Made by a program: the position numbers and the translations under genes. A model generated the notes under the pieces. The model was not told where the DNA came from, made no database searches, and saw only the letters and a program-made list of their open reading frames with translations. From Bacteroides sp. (GTDB lineage: Bacteria > Bacteroidota > Bacteroidia > Bacteroidales > Muribaculaceae), in assembly GCA_014801585.1 (NCBI GenBank), contig JAAVDX010000010.1, positions 135,214 through 199,213 on the forward strand: DNA of 64,000 nt, written 5' to 3'. This document shows, one piece after another, positions 19,193 through 29,339 of this stretch. Every line of letters begins with the position of its first letter. Position 1 is the first letter of the stretch.

Positions 19193-21304
19193 GTGAAAAC
19201 ACTTGCACTTACGCTCGCTGCCGCCATCTCAATCGGCGGAGCTGCGTCATCACCGGCCATGGCTGCGGGACACGAGAACCCGTTTCTGAAGCCCTACACG
19301 ACACAGTATGAGATTCCGCCCTATTCCGAAATCCTGACTTCGGATTTCATTCCCGCCATCAAGGCCGGACTGAAAGAACAGGAACAGAATATCAATGCTA
19401 TCGTGAAGAATCGTGCCGTTCCCGACTTCGAGAACACAATTCTTCCTCTTGAGGATCTCTCGCCGATTCTGGAGCGTGTAGCGTCGGTCTACTGGACATT
19501 CGACAGCGCCCTTTCCACTCCCGAGTTTGCCGCACTGGCCGATGAGGCAGTGCCTCTGCTGAATGAGGCCTCCAATCAAGTCAATCTTAATGAGGCACTC
19601 TTCAACAAAATCAAATACGTCTACGATCATCGCGACCAGCAGGGACTTGATCGGGTGCAGAAACGCCTTGTAGAGAAATACTATCGTCAGTTTGCCGAAC
19701 AGGGAGCAGCTCTTCCGGAAGACAAGAAGAAAGAGCTTATCCGGATCAATGATGAACTTTCGAAGCTCTTCATTCAATTTAACAAGAATCTTCTGAACGC
19801 GACAAATGAATTCTATGTCAACGTAGGCGCAGACGCCGTAAGCGGACTTCCGGAATCATCACTCGGCACAGCAGCAGAAGAGGCCAAGAGTCGCGGTCTG
19901 GAAGGCTACGTATTCACACTCCACGCACCGAGCCGTCTGCCGGTGCTCCAATATGCCGACAATCGCGATCTTCGCAAGGCAATCTATGAGGGTTACGTAA
20001 ACCTCGCCTCATCCGGCGACAACAATAATATTCCCGTAATCGAGAAGATTATCGCCCTGCGTGCCGAGAAAGCAAAAGTGATGGGCTTCGATAATTTCGC
20101 GCAGATGATGACTTCACGTGTGATGGCGAAGACTCCCGAGGCAGCCGAGAATCTGCTTATGCAGGTGTTCACTCCTGCTGTGGAACGCGCTCATGAGGAG
20201 GTAGCCGATATGCAGGCACTGGTAGACGCCGAGGGTGGCAATTTCAAGATCGCGCCCTGGGATTATTACTATTATGCCGAGAAGGTGAAAAAGCAGAAGT
20301 ATGACCTTGATGAGGGTCAGCTTCGCCCCTACTTCTCACTTGAGAATGTGCTCAACGGACTCTTCGGAGCAGCCGAACAGCTCTACGGCATCAAGATGGT
20401 AGAGATGCCGGACGCCCCCCACTACATGGATGAAGTGACAGTCTACGACGTGCAGGACGCCAAGACCGGCGAACACGTGGCAGTATTCATGACCGACTTC
20501 TTCCCCCGCGATTCCAAGCGCCAGGGCGCCTGGATGGAGCAGATTCAGTCGGCCGGTCTTTACGGCGACGGCAGCTACAAGCGTCCGATCGTCTACAACG
20601 TAGGCAACTTCACACGTCCTTCGGGCGACACCCCCGCACTGCTCACCATCGATGAGGTAGAGACGACCTTCCACGAATTCGGCCATGCACTTCAGGGGAT
20701 GCTGACTACGTCTCCTTATAAGGGACTTGCCGGCACCAACGTCGACCGCGACTATGTAGAGATGTCGTCGCAGATGAACGAGCATTTTGCCTTCACTCCC
20801 GAGCTTCTTAAGCAATATGCCAAGCATTACAAGACGGGCGAAGTGATTCCCGATTCACTGATTACCAAACTTAACAACTCATCCAAATTCAATCAGGGAT
20901 TTGTCACTACGGAACTTGCCGGCGCGGCACTTCTCGACCTTGAATGGGGTAAGCACGACGGTAAGAATGTCGACGTGAAAGGATTCGAAGAGACAATCGC
21001 CAAGAAGATCGGAATGCCCGAGGAGATCACCTACCGCTACCGCTCCCCCTACTTCAAGCATATCTTCGGTGACGACGGTTATGCTTCCGGTTACTATACG
21101 TATCTTTGGAGCCAGGTGCTTGAGGCAGACGCATGGGAACTCTTCGAGCAGAACGGAGTATTCAATCCCGAGACAGCCGCATCCTACAAGAAGAATATTC
21201 TTGAGAGCGGCGACACGGAAGATGCTCTCATTCTCTTCGAGCGCTTCCGCGGTCATCAGCCCGACCCCCACGCCCTTCTCCGCCTCCGCGGCTTCGAGAA
21301 GTGA
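19193..21304 (+). CDS. M3 family metallopeptidase (peptidyl-dipeptidase Dcp-like)
   Basis: TTFHEFGHALQGML zinc-binding motif; 703 aa with signal peptide. GTG start. Confidence 0.93.
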   Translation: MKTLALTLAAAISIGGAASSPAMAAGHENPFLKPYTTQYEIPPYSEILTSDFIPAIKAGLKEQEQNINAIVKNRAVPDFENTILPLEDLSPILERVASVYWTFDSALSTPEFAALADEAVPLLNEASNQVNLNEALFNKIKYVYDHRDQQGLDRVQKRLVEKYYRQFAEQGAALPEDKKKELIRINDELSKLFIQFNKNLLNATNEFYVNVGADAVSGLPESSLGTAAEEAKSRGLEGYVFTLHAPSRLPVLQYADNRDLRKAIYEGYVNLASSGDNNNIPVIEKIIALRAEKAKVMGFDNFAQMMTSRVMAKTPEAAENLLMQVFTPAVERAHEEVADMQALVDAEGGNFKIAPWDYYYYAEKVKKQKYDLDEGQLRPYFSLENVLNGLFGAAEQLYGIKMVEMPDAPHYMDEVTVYDVQDAKTGEHVAVFMTDFFPRDSKRQGAWMEQIQSAGLYGDGSYKRPIVYNVGNFTRPSGDTPALLTIDEVETTFHEFGHALQGMLTTSPYKGLAGTNVDRDYVEMSSQMNEHFAFTPELLKQYAKHYKTGEVIPDSLITKLNNSSKFNQGFVTTELAGAALLDLEWGKHDGKNVDVKGFEETIAKKIGMPEEITYRYRSPYFKHIFGDDGYASGYYTYLWSQVLEADAWELFEQNGVFNPETAASYKKNILESGDTEDALILFERFRGHQPDPHALLRLRGFEK

Positions 21305-21344
21305 TTCGAGATAATCCACACACGAGACAATCTCAAACACGATA

Positions 21345-21379
21345 ATAAAGCGCCGGAATTGCCATTTCCGGCGCTTTAT
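21345..21379 (+). terminator. Intrinsic terminator
   Basis: ATAAAGCGCCGGAA-N7-TTCCGGCGCTTTAT, 14-bp stem followed by T-rich sequence. Confidence 0.85.
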
Positions 21380-21418
21380 TTCTAAAAATACGCCATTCCT
21401 AAAAATACGCTGCTGTCA

Positions 21419-22525
21419 ATGAATAAGATATTTCATTATCGCAAATCAAAGCCGGAAGAGAAGGTATCACTTATAGGAGAGCCGGAGAAACTATCGCTGA
21501 CCGACCAAACGGAGAAGCTATCGCTGACTAAGCAGGGGGAGAAGCTTACGCTGCCTCACCAGGGAGGAGAGAGATTCTCCGCTCACGATGAAAGTATGAT
21601 GCGCCGGGCAATCCAATTAGCCCGCTACGGCGCGGGGCATACGTCGCCGAATCCGATGGTAGGCGCAGTGATCTGCGCTCCGGACGGACGCATCATCGGG
21701 GAAGGATGGCATCGGCGTTGCGGACAGGCACATGCCGAAGTGAATGCCGTGGCATCCGTAGCCGAGGTCGATCGTCGGTTGCTTCCCGAGTCGACAATCT
21801 ACGTCACACTCGAACCCTGTTCGCACTACGGTAAGACTCCGCCGTGTGCCGAGCTGCTTATCCGCGAACGCCTGAAGCGCGTGGTAGTCGGTTCGCTTGA
21901 TCCCTTTCCTGAGGTTGCCGGGCGGGGAGTGGAGATGATCCGCCGAGCCGGAGGAGAGGTAGAAGTCGGTCTGCTTGAGGAAGAATGTCGGGCACTCAAC
22001 CCCCGATTCCTCACAGCCCATACCCTCAAGCGCCCCCATATTCTGCTGAAATGGGCACAATCGGCTGATGGCTATATCGCACCAAAGCCCGGCGAACCGA
22101 GAGCGATATTTTCCACACCTCTGACCAGCATGGCAGTACACAAGCTACGCAGTCAGAGCGATGCGATCCTCGTAGGGGTCAATACGGTAATTGCTGACAA
22201 TCCGCGGCTTGACACGCGTCTTTGGCCCGGGAGCGATCCCCGGCCGGTCACTATGGAATCCGACCGGCTTCCGGCGGACGCACGCATTATGGCAGCAAAT
22301 CCGGTAATGCGCCGACGCGGAGAAACGCTCCCCGACTTTCTGTCGCGCCTTTATCGGGAAGAGAAAGTGACGTCGCTGATGGTGGAAGGAGGAGAGAAGG
22401 TGCTTAGCGACTTCATCCGCCAAGGGCTCTACGATGAAATCCGGGTAGAGGTGTCCCCCGGCAGAATCGGAGAAGGAATAAAGGCTCCACAACTTCCTAC
22501 AGACATTACTTTGACTGATTTTTAA
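21419..22525 (+). CDS. ribD: Bifunctional riboflavin biosynthesis deaminase/reductase
   Basis: SPNPMVGAVI..HAEVNAV..YVTLEPCSHYGKTPPCAELLI; reductase domain. Start may lie downstream of a repetitive N-terminal extension. Confidence 0.92.
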   Translation: MNKIFHYRKSKPEEKVSLIGEPEKLSLTDQTEKLSLTKQGEKLTLPHQGGERFSAHDESMMRRAIQLARYGAGHTSPNPMVGAVICAPDGRIIGEGWHRRCGQAHAEVNAVASVAEVDRRLLPESTIYVTLEPCSHYGKTPPCAELLIRERLKRVVVGSLDPFPEVAGRGVEMIRRAGGEVEVGLLEEECRALNPRFLTAHTLKRPHILLKWAQSADGYIAPKPGEPRAIFSTPLTSMAVHKLRSQSDAILVGVNTVIADNPRLDTRLWPGSDPRPVTMESDRLPADARIMAANPVMRRRGETLPDFLSRLYREEKVTSLMVEGGEKVLSDFIRQGLYDEIRVEVSPGRIGEGIKAPQLPTDITLTDF

Positions 22526-22621
22526 CATTTTTTGGAGATTTTGTATTAAAAGCGGAGGAGTATAGCCGAAATTTCGGTAAATAATATTAACTTTGCAATT
22601 TGAATTATTATCTGATTCCAA

Positions 22622-24127
22622 ATGGTGAAGAAACACTATATCTATACTCTTCTCGGCGTGCTTGCGCTTCTTGGCTCCTGCAACTCAAAAGATGAGCCGG
22701 AAAAGATCGACGAAGTGCTTGCTCCGAGCGTTGCCGTCACAAAATTTTCCATCCAACCTAACAAGGATGTGATGGAGAATCTCGACTCCGTCTATTTCTC
22801 TATAGATCTGGAGCATCGCGTGATCTATAACGCTGATTCCCTACCGGTCGGTACAAAGGTGGACAAGCTCGTACCGCTCATCGTATATCCATCGGGGGTA
22901 AGCAGCGCAGAGATCACAATGACCGACGGGCAAACACGCACGGGGACAGTGGATTACGTCACGCATCCTACCGATTCCATCGACTTCACGGGGAAGGTAT
23001 TCCTCAGTCTGGCCAACGCCGACAAGTCGCTGGTGATGACTTATCAGCTGAAAGTCAACGTGCATAAATGGGTCGGCGACTCACTGATGTGGGATAAGGA
23101 AGCCGTAGCACCACTTCCGTCGCGCAAGGCCTCACCCCGCAATCAGAAGACTATCAACACCGCTGACCGCACCCTCTCATTAATTGAGGAGTCTGACGGC
23201 AGCTATACACTCTCCTCATGCGCTACTCCGGCCGATAAAGCCTGGACACGCAATGAGCTGACCCTCACGTTCACACCGCAGGTGCGCACGCTGACCGCAT
23301 GTGGCAATACCCTCTACCTACTTGACACGGACGGCAAACTTCATTCATCAGCCGACCAAGGGAAGCAATGGACCGATTGCTCCGTCACATGGCAGAACAT
23401 CATCGGAGGCTTCAATGACGAACTGCTCGGTATTTCCGGATCGAAGTCGGCTCCGGAGTTTGATATCTATCCGCGTCCGGGCGGGTTTTCGCCATATGCT
23501 CTGCCGTCGGATTTTCCGACAGAAGGTTTGTCGCAATTCAATACTTACTCATCGAAATGGGCGGCCGAACCGATAGGATTCTTCATCGGTGGCGTCCGCG
23601 ACGGCAAGACAAGTTACCACACGTGGGCCTACGACGGCGACAACTGGGCAAAAATTTCCAACACACCGCTGCCCGCGATGAAGGATGCGCTGATTCTCCC
23701 CTACTTCAGCTATATGAAGACCTCCACATCATGGATTCAGACCGAATACAGCGTATGGCTCTGCATGGGAGGGATATTGGCCGACGGGAGCGTCAACAAG
23801 ACACTCTATATCTCCTACGATAACGGGGTCAACTGGCGCGTGGCATCGGATCAGATGCAATGCCCTGACTTCGTAAAACCGGGATATTCGGCTGATGCAG
23901 TTATAGCCTCAACCGATATGGAGGCTGATCTCAACGATTCGTGGAAGAAGATCGCGCCCCTGCGTCGGGTGCCCCAGATGCGACTGAGCTATGAGATCGA
24001 GGGAGACGACATCTCATGGAAATGTCCTTACATCTATCTCTTCGGCGGATTCAACGACCGGGATCAGCTCAACGACGAAATTCGGCGTGCAGTGTTAGCT
24101 CGTCTGACCTTCACTCCGATATTCTAA
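22622..24127 (+). CDS. DUF6242-like lipoprotein
   Basis: Lipobox LLGSC; beta-propeller-like repeats; position upstream of the DUF6089-uppS-bamA block. Confidence 0.75.
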   Translation: MVKKHYIYTLLGVLALLGSCNSKDEPEKIDEVLAPSVAVTKFSIQPNKDVMENLDSVYFSIDLEHRVIYNADSLPVGTKVDKLVPLIVYPSGVSSAEITMTDGQTRTGTVDYVTHPTDSIDFTGKVFLSLANADKSLVMTYQLKVNVHKWVGDSLMWDKEAVAPLPSRKASPRNQKTINTADRTLSLIEESDGSYTLSSCATPADKAWTRNELTLTFTPQVRTLTACGNTLYLLDTDGKLHSSADQGKQWTDCSVTWQNIIGGFNDELLGISGSKSAPEFDIYPRPGGFSPYALPSDFPTEGLSQFNTYSSKWAAEPIGFFIGGVRDGKTSYHTWAYDGDNWAKISNTPLPAMKDALILPYFSYMKTSTSWIQTEYSVWLCMGGILADGSVNKTLYISYDNGVNWRVASDQMQCPDFVKPGYSADAVIASTDMEADLNDSWKKIAPLRRVPQMRLSYEIEGDDISWKCPYIYLFGGFNDRDQLNDEIRRAVLARLTFTPIF

Positions 24128-24134
24128 GAAACAG

Positions 24135-24821
24135 ATGAAACGACGTTCCCTCATATCACTCCTCCTGCTGATCGCGGCGCTGCTACCGATCGGGGCCCGC
24201 GCGCAGGAAGACTACCGGTTTGACATCGGCGGGGGACTCGGCATGACCGGTTACCTCGGGGATGCCAACACATCCAATCTCTATCAGAACCCCTCCTGGG
24301 ATATGGAACTGCTCTTCCGGTATATCGCCAATCCCCGCTGGGCATTCAAGACCAACTTCTACGTCGGCGGTCTGCGAGGCGACTCCTCGCAGATGACCAA
24401 CGTCTTTCCCTCCGACGAGACCTATAAATTCACTACCACATTCTATGAACTTGGAGAAATGGCAGAATTCAATTTCTTCAATTACGGAATGGGCGAGTAT
24501 TACCGCAAACTGAAGCGCTTCTCCCCCTATATCACGGCGGGGTTGTCGCTGACGCTCTGGACCACATCGGGTCATACCTACGCCGGATTCACACTCCCCT
24601 TCGGAGTGGGGGCGAAATTCAAGGTGAACCGCCGACTGAATCTCGGGCTGGAATTCCTAATGAAGAAGGTATTCACGGACAAGCTTGACGGCGAGATGCT
24701 GAGCGATCCGATGGGAATCAAGAGTTCATTTGCGAAAAACACTGACTGGTATTCGACACTGACCTTTACGATCAGTTATGAATTCTCCAAGCGGTGTGCA
24801 GTCTGCAATTATAAAGAATAA
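24135..24821 (+). CDS. DUF6089-like outer membrane beta-barrel protein
   Basis: Signal peptide, DIGGGLGMTGYLGDAN, C-terminal beta-barrel; adjacent to uppS. Confidence 0.8.
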   Translation: MKRRSLISLLLLIAALLPIGARAQEDYRFDIGGGLGMTGYLGDANTSNLYQNPSWDMELLFRYIANPRWAFKTNFYVGGLRGDSSQMTNVFPSDETYKFTTTFYELGEMAEFNFFNYGMGEYYRKLKRFSPYITAGLSLTLWTTSGHTYAGFTLPFGVGAKFKVNRRLNLGLEFLMKKVFTDKLDGEMLSDPMGIKSSFAKNTDWYSTLTFTISYEFSKRCAVCNYKE

Positions 24822-24834
24822 CCTACAGCACGTC

Positions 24835-25617
24835 ATGAACAACCTCGACGACATCATATCCAGAATCGACCCGACCAGGCTGCCACGCCACGTAGCGATC
24901 ATCATGGATGGCAACGGGCGATGGGCCAATCAACTCGGGCGGCCACGCAGCGACGGCCACGCAGAAGGCGTGTCGGCCGTACACCGCGCTGTGGAATTCT
25001 CCTCCGACATGGGCATTGAGTATCTGACCCTCTATGCGTTCTCGACAGAGAACTGGAATCGTCCGCAGGAAGAGGTCGACACCCTGATGTATCTTATCGG
25101 ATGGGCCATCGAACGAGAGCTCCCCGACCTCATCCGAAATAATGTGAAGATACGGTTGGTAGGCGATATTCCCCGGATTCCGGAGGATGCGCGCCGCCGA
25201 TTGCTTAACGCAGAGAAGGCCACTTCACATTGCACCGGTCTTACGCTTCTTATGTGTCTGAGTTATTCATCGCGCTGGGAGATCGCAGAGGCCGCTCGGC
25301 GACTTGCGACTCAGGCGGCGGAGGGGGTAATCTCCACCTCCGACATCACGGAAGAACTTATCTCGGCCAATCTTGCTACGGCAGGAGTGCCCGATCCCGA
25401 TCTGCTGATACGCACGGGAGGGGAAGAGCGCATCTCCAACTTCCTGCTTTGGCAGATAGCCTACAGCGAACTATACTTCACACCGGTACTCTGGCCGGAT
25501 TTTCAGAAAGAAAACTATGCGGAGGCGATACTTGATTATCAGAACCGCGAACGCCGATTCGGCAAAACCAGTGCTCAGGTGCAGCAGAAAGACGCTGACC
25601 TGGAACCCAACATCTAA
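24835..25617 (+). CDS. uppS: Isoprenyl (undecaprenyl diphosphate) transferase
   Basis: HVAIIMDGNGRWA...YLTLYAFSTENWNRP...DLLIRTGGEERISNFLLWQ; ATG at 24835 preferred over the track start. Confidence 0.95.
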   Translation: MNNLDDIISRIDPTRLPRHVAIIMDGNGRWANQLGRPRSDGHAEGVSAVHRAVEFSSDMGIEYLTLYAFSTENWNRPQEEVDTLMYLIGWAIERELPDLIRNNVKIRLVGDIPRIPEDARRRLLNAEKATSHCTGLTLLMCLSYSSRWEIAEAARRLATQAAEGVISTSDITEELISANLATAGVPDPDLLIRTGGEERISNFLLWQIAYSELYFTPVLWPDFQKENYAEAILDYQNRERRFGKTSAQVQQKDADLEPNI

Positions 25618-25626
25618 CCTCCATCT

Positions 25627-28257
25627 ATGTCAATCTCCCCTAAAATCCGTATCATACTGTCGCTGCTCATGCTCCTTCCCTTTGCCGCATCGGCTCAGGA
25701 GGCGCCAACCGACACAATCTATAATCCGGAAATCATCTACTCTCCGATTCCCCACACTTATGAAATCGCCGGCATAAGCGTCAGCGGAGTGAATCACGTC
25801 GACGATTATGTAATCATCGGCTATTCCGGCCTGAGCGTCGGCGAGAAGATCGACATACCGGGCGATGCCATCTCCAATGCCGTGAAGCGCTTCTGGCGTC
25901 AGGGACTCTACTCCAAGGTGCAGATCTCAGTGACTAAACGAGTCGGCAACAAAGTATGGCTCGATATAGCGTTGCGTCAGCAGCCCCGTATGTCGGAGAT
26001 CAAATTTACGGGCGTAAAAGGGGGTGAGAAGAAAGACCTTACGGAACGCCTCGGTATGGTAGAGGGTCAGCAGATCACTCCCAATATCATTGCCCGCGTG
26101 AAGCAGATAGTAGAGAAATATTACGGAGCCAAAGGCTTTAAGAATGCCGATGTGCGGGTAATCCAGCAGCCGGACCTGTCGAAAGAGAATCAGGAGATAA
26201 TCACAGTAGCTGTAGACCGTCACAACAAGGTGAAGGTCCATAAGATCTATGTCGACGGCAATGAGGTACTTTCCGACAATAAGGTGAAGCGTGCGATGAA
26301 GAAGACCAATGAGAACGGCAACCTTCTCAATATCTTCAAGCAAAAGAAATTCGTAGACTCCGATTATGCCGACGACAAGAAGCGCATTATCGAAAAATAT
26401 AACGAACTCGGTTATCGCGACGCCCGACTGGTGAGCGACTCCGTAGTGAAATATGATGACGAGAAAGTCGACGTGTATCTGACAGTAGATGAGGGTAAGA
26501 AATATTACATAAGCGATATTTCCTGGGTGGGCAATACAGTCTATCCCACAGAGACCTTGAATCAGCTTTTGGGCATCTATCCGGGCGACGTCTACAATCA
26601 GAAACTCCTTGAGAAACGCACCCGCGATGATGAGGATGCGGTCTCCAACCTGTACCTTGACAACGGCTACCTCTTCTTCCAGCTCATTCCGATTGAAGAG
26701 AATGTGAAGGGGGACAGCGTAGCCCTGCAGATGAGAGTTCATGAAGGTCAGCAGGCACGTATCAACCGTATCGTCATCAATGGTAATGACCAATTGTATG
26801 AGAAGGTGATACGTCGCGAACTGCGTATGCGTCCTGGCGATCTTTTCTCCAAGTCAGACCTTATGCGTTCAGCGCGAGAGATTGCGGCCTCCGGCCACTT
26901 CAACCCGGAGACAATGGGCATCAATCCCGAACCGAATGAGAATGACGGCACAGTAGACATCATCTTCGATCTTGAATCGAAGGCCAACGACAAGGTGCAG
27001 CTGTCATTCGGTTGGGGCCAGACAGGCGTGACGGGTCAGGTAGCGCTCTCCTTCTCCAACTTCTCGATAAAGAACCTCTTCAATCCGGCGAGCTATAAAG
27101 GAATAATTCCGCGAGGCGACGGGCAGACCTTCTCGATCTCGGCCCAGACGAATGCGAAATACTTCCAGAGCTACAGTCTCTCCTTCTTCGATCCCTGGCT
27201 TGGCGGAAAGCGCCCCAACTCACTCTCCTTCTCTGTAGACTACAGTAGGTCGACGGGTATCAACTCCGCCTACTATAACGACGCGTGGAGCAACGGCTAT
27301 CTCAATTCACTCTACTATCAGGGTTCATACGGCACAAACTACGGCACGTATGCCTATCAGAATGCCTACGACCCGAATAAGGTGCTTCAGATGGCAGGCG
27401 TAAGTCTCGGTTTCGGTACGCGTCTGACCTGGCCTGACGATTACTTCACATTCCAGGCAACCTTGGGCTACCGCTGGTATTACCTCAAGAACTGGGACTA
27501 CCTTTACTATATGACCAACGGCGTGTCGAACTCGCTCACTTTGGGTCTCAGCCTCTCGCGCACAAGCATCGACAATCCGCTCTATACACGTCGCGGATCG
27601 CAATTCTCACTGGATGTCACTCTGACACCTCCCGTATCGCTCTTCCAGCATAAGAACTGGGAGCAGCTTTCATACGAAGCCAATACGCTCAATTCCCAGC
27701 CGGCAAAGGCACAGCTGTATAAATGGATCGAATACTGGAGAGTCAAATTCAAGAGTAAGACATACACTCCGCTCACCGATCCCGACGGGCAGTGGACACT
27801 CGTGTTGATGACCCGCGCGGACTTTGCGCTGCTCGGCTCGTACAACAAATATGTACGCACACCCTTTGAGACCTTCTACTTCGGTGGCGACGGTATGTCG
27901 GGCTCATACACCTACGCTACGGAGACCGTCTCGATGCGTGGCTACGACAACGGTCAGTTCACTCCGTGGGGCAGTGAGGGCTACGCCTATGGCAAGTTTA
28001 CTATGGAGCTTCACTTCCCCTTCATGCTTCAGCCCTCGACCACCATCTACGCATTGGCCTTCGCTGAAGCGGGTAACTGCTGGACTACAACCGAACAGTT
28101 TGCCCCCTTCAACCTAAAGCGCTCTGCCGGAGTGGGCGTTCGCGTCTATCTCCAGATGCTCGGTCTGTTGGGTATCGACTGGGGTTATGGTTTCGACAAG
28201 GTGTGGGGACGTCGCGGCGGTAGCCAACTGCACTTTATTCTTGGACAGGAATTCTAA
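25627..28257 (+). CDS. bamA: Outer membrane protein assembly factor BamA
   Basis: Five POTRA-like repeats and C-terminal barrel (GWGQTGVTGQVALSFSNFSIKNLF). Confidence 0.95.
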   Translation: MSISPKIRIILSLLMLLPFAASAQEAPTDTIYNPEIIYSPIPHTYEIAGISVSGVNHVDDYVIIGYSGLSVGEKIDIPGDAISNAVKRFWRQGLYSKVQISVTKRVGNKVWLDIALRQQPRMSEIKFTGVKGGEKKDLTERLGMVEGQQITPNIIARVKQIVEKYYGAKGFKNADVRVIQQPDLSKENQEIITVAVDRHNKVKVHKIYVDGNEVLSDNKVKRAMKKTNENGNLLNIFKQKKFVDSDYADDKKRIIEKYNELGYRDARLVSDSVVKYDDEKVDVYLTVDEGKKYYISDISWVGNTVYPTETLNQLLGIYPGDVYNQKLLEKRTRDDEDAVSNLYLDNGYLFFQLIPIEENVKGDSVALQMRVHEGQQARINRIVINGNDQLYEKVIRRELRMRPGDLFSKSDLMRSAREIAASGHFNPETMGINPEPNENDGTVDIIFDLESKANDKVQLSFGWGQTGVTGQVALSFSNFSIKNLFNPASYKGIIPRGDGQTFSISAQTNAKYFQSYSLSFFDPWLGGKRPNSLSFSVDYSRSTGINSAYYNDAWSNGYLNSLYYQGSYGTNYGTYAYQNAYDPNKVLQMAGVSLGFGTRLTWPDDYFTFQATLGYRWYYLKNWDYLYYMTNGVSNSLTLGLSLSRTSIDNPLYTRRGSQFSLDVTLTPPVSLFQHKNWEQLSYEANTLNSQPAKAQLYKWIEYWRVKFKSKTYTPLTDPDGQWTLVLMTRADFALLGSYNKYVRTPFETFYFGGDGMSGSYTYATETVSMRGYDNGQFTPWGSEGYAYGKFTMELHFPFMLQPSTTIYALAFAEAGNCWTTTEQFAPFNLKRSAGVGVRVYLQMLGLLGIDWGYGFDKVWGRRGGSQLHFILGQEF

Positions 28258-28294
28258 ATTAATTTTAGCAAGCCTGCGCTTGCTAAAATTAATT
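28257..28294 (+). terminator. 17-bp perfect inverted repeat overlapping the bamA stop
   Basis: AATTAATTTTAGCAAGC-CTGC-GCTTGCTAAAATTAATT. Confidence 0.6.
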
Positions 28295-28645
28295 AAGTAA
28301 TAAGTTATAAGTAATAAGTAATAAGTAATAAGTAATAAGTTTGCGGGAATAGGTCTTGGTACGGGGTGCTGGTACGGATGCGGGAGTTTCGGGCAAGTTG
28401 CTTTTGCTTGTTAGAACATTAGAGGAATCTTAATAGTTATTAATCTTAGGAGGATTTTTTAAACTTATTGGTGGTTTCGGACTCAAAATATCGGACTATT
28501 GGGGATTCGGGATTATGATGATTCCCGGGGTCGCTTAGTTCTGAGAGAGAGTTTGCCGGGTAAGGCAATTGGAATCCTTATTGGTAAGGCTTTTGGAATC
28601 CATCCTTATTGCTTAGATTTTTAACAACTAAAAGATAGAATTATT

Positions 28646-29161
28646 ATGAAGAAAATATTTATTGCGGCTATAATAGCTATTGCGGCTTCCTTTGGGGCAA
28701 ATGCTCAGAAGTTTGCTTTGGTCGATATGGATTACGTGCTCCGTAATGTTCCGGCTTACGAGATGGCTAACGAACAGTTGAATCAAGTGTCGCAGCGCTG
28801 GGAGAAGGAGGTGACGGAACTCTCCAAGGAGGCCGAGACGATGTATAAGAACTATCAGGCCGATATGGTGTTTCTGACTGACGACCAGAAGAAGAAGCGC
28901 GAGGAATCGATCGTGGCTAAAGAGAAGGAAGTGACTGATACCCGCTACAAATATTTCGGTCCGGAAGGTGAGCTTTACAAGAAGCGCCAGTCGCTTATGA
29001 AGCCAATTCAGGAGGATGTCTATAACGCTGTAAAGGCTGTAGCGGAGGAGAAGGGTTATCAGGTGATCTTCGACCGTGCGTCGTCGCAGAGCATCGTATT
29101 TGCTTCGCCGCGAATCGACGTCAGCAATGAGGTGCTTGCCAAGTTAGGCTATTCTAAATAA
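28646..29161 (+). CDS. OmpH/Skp family periplasmic chaperone
   Basis: Signal peptide; KFALVDMDYVLRNVPAYEMANEQL; coiled coil. Confidence 0.93.
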   Translation: MKKIFIAAIIAIAASFGANAQKFALVDMDYVLRNVPAYEMANEQLNQVSQRWEKEVTELSKEAETMYKNYQADMVFLTDDQKKKREESIVAKEKEVTDTRYKYFGPEGELYKKRQSLMKPIQEDVYNAVKAVAEEKGYQVIFDRASSQSIVFASPRIDVSNEVLAKLGYSK

Positions 29162-29339
29162 CCTGAGCCGGAGGGAGAGATATTTTTTCCCGAGCCGTGG
29201 CCGTTGGCCACTTCACTGAACTAAATGCTTCTCCAAGCTCGGCTAACAATCCCTCTACTCTCTTCTAATCTCTCTCTTCTATATAACTGCTTTCCTCTTA
29301 TTGGTAAAATTTACAAATCAAATCACAACTAATATAATC

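Noticed and set aside
28291-28345. CRISPR-like array suggested by AATAAGT repeats
   Set aside because: 7-bp unspaced simple repeats; no spacers or cas genes.
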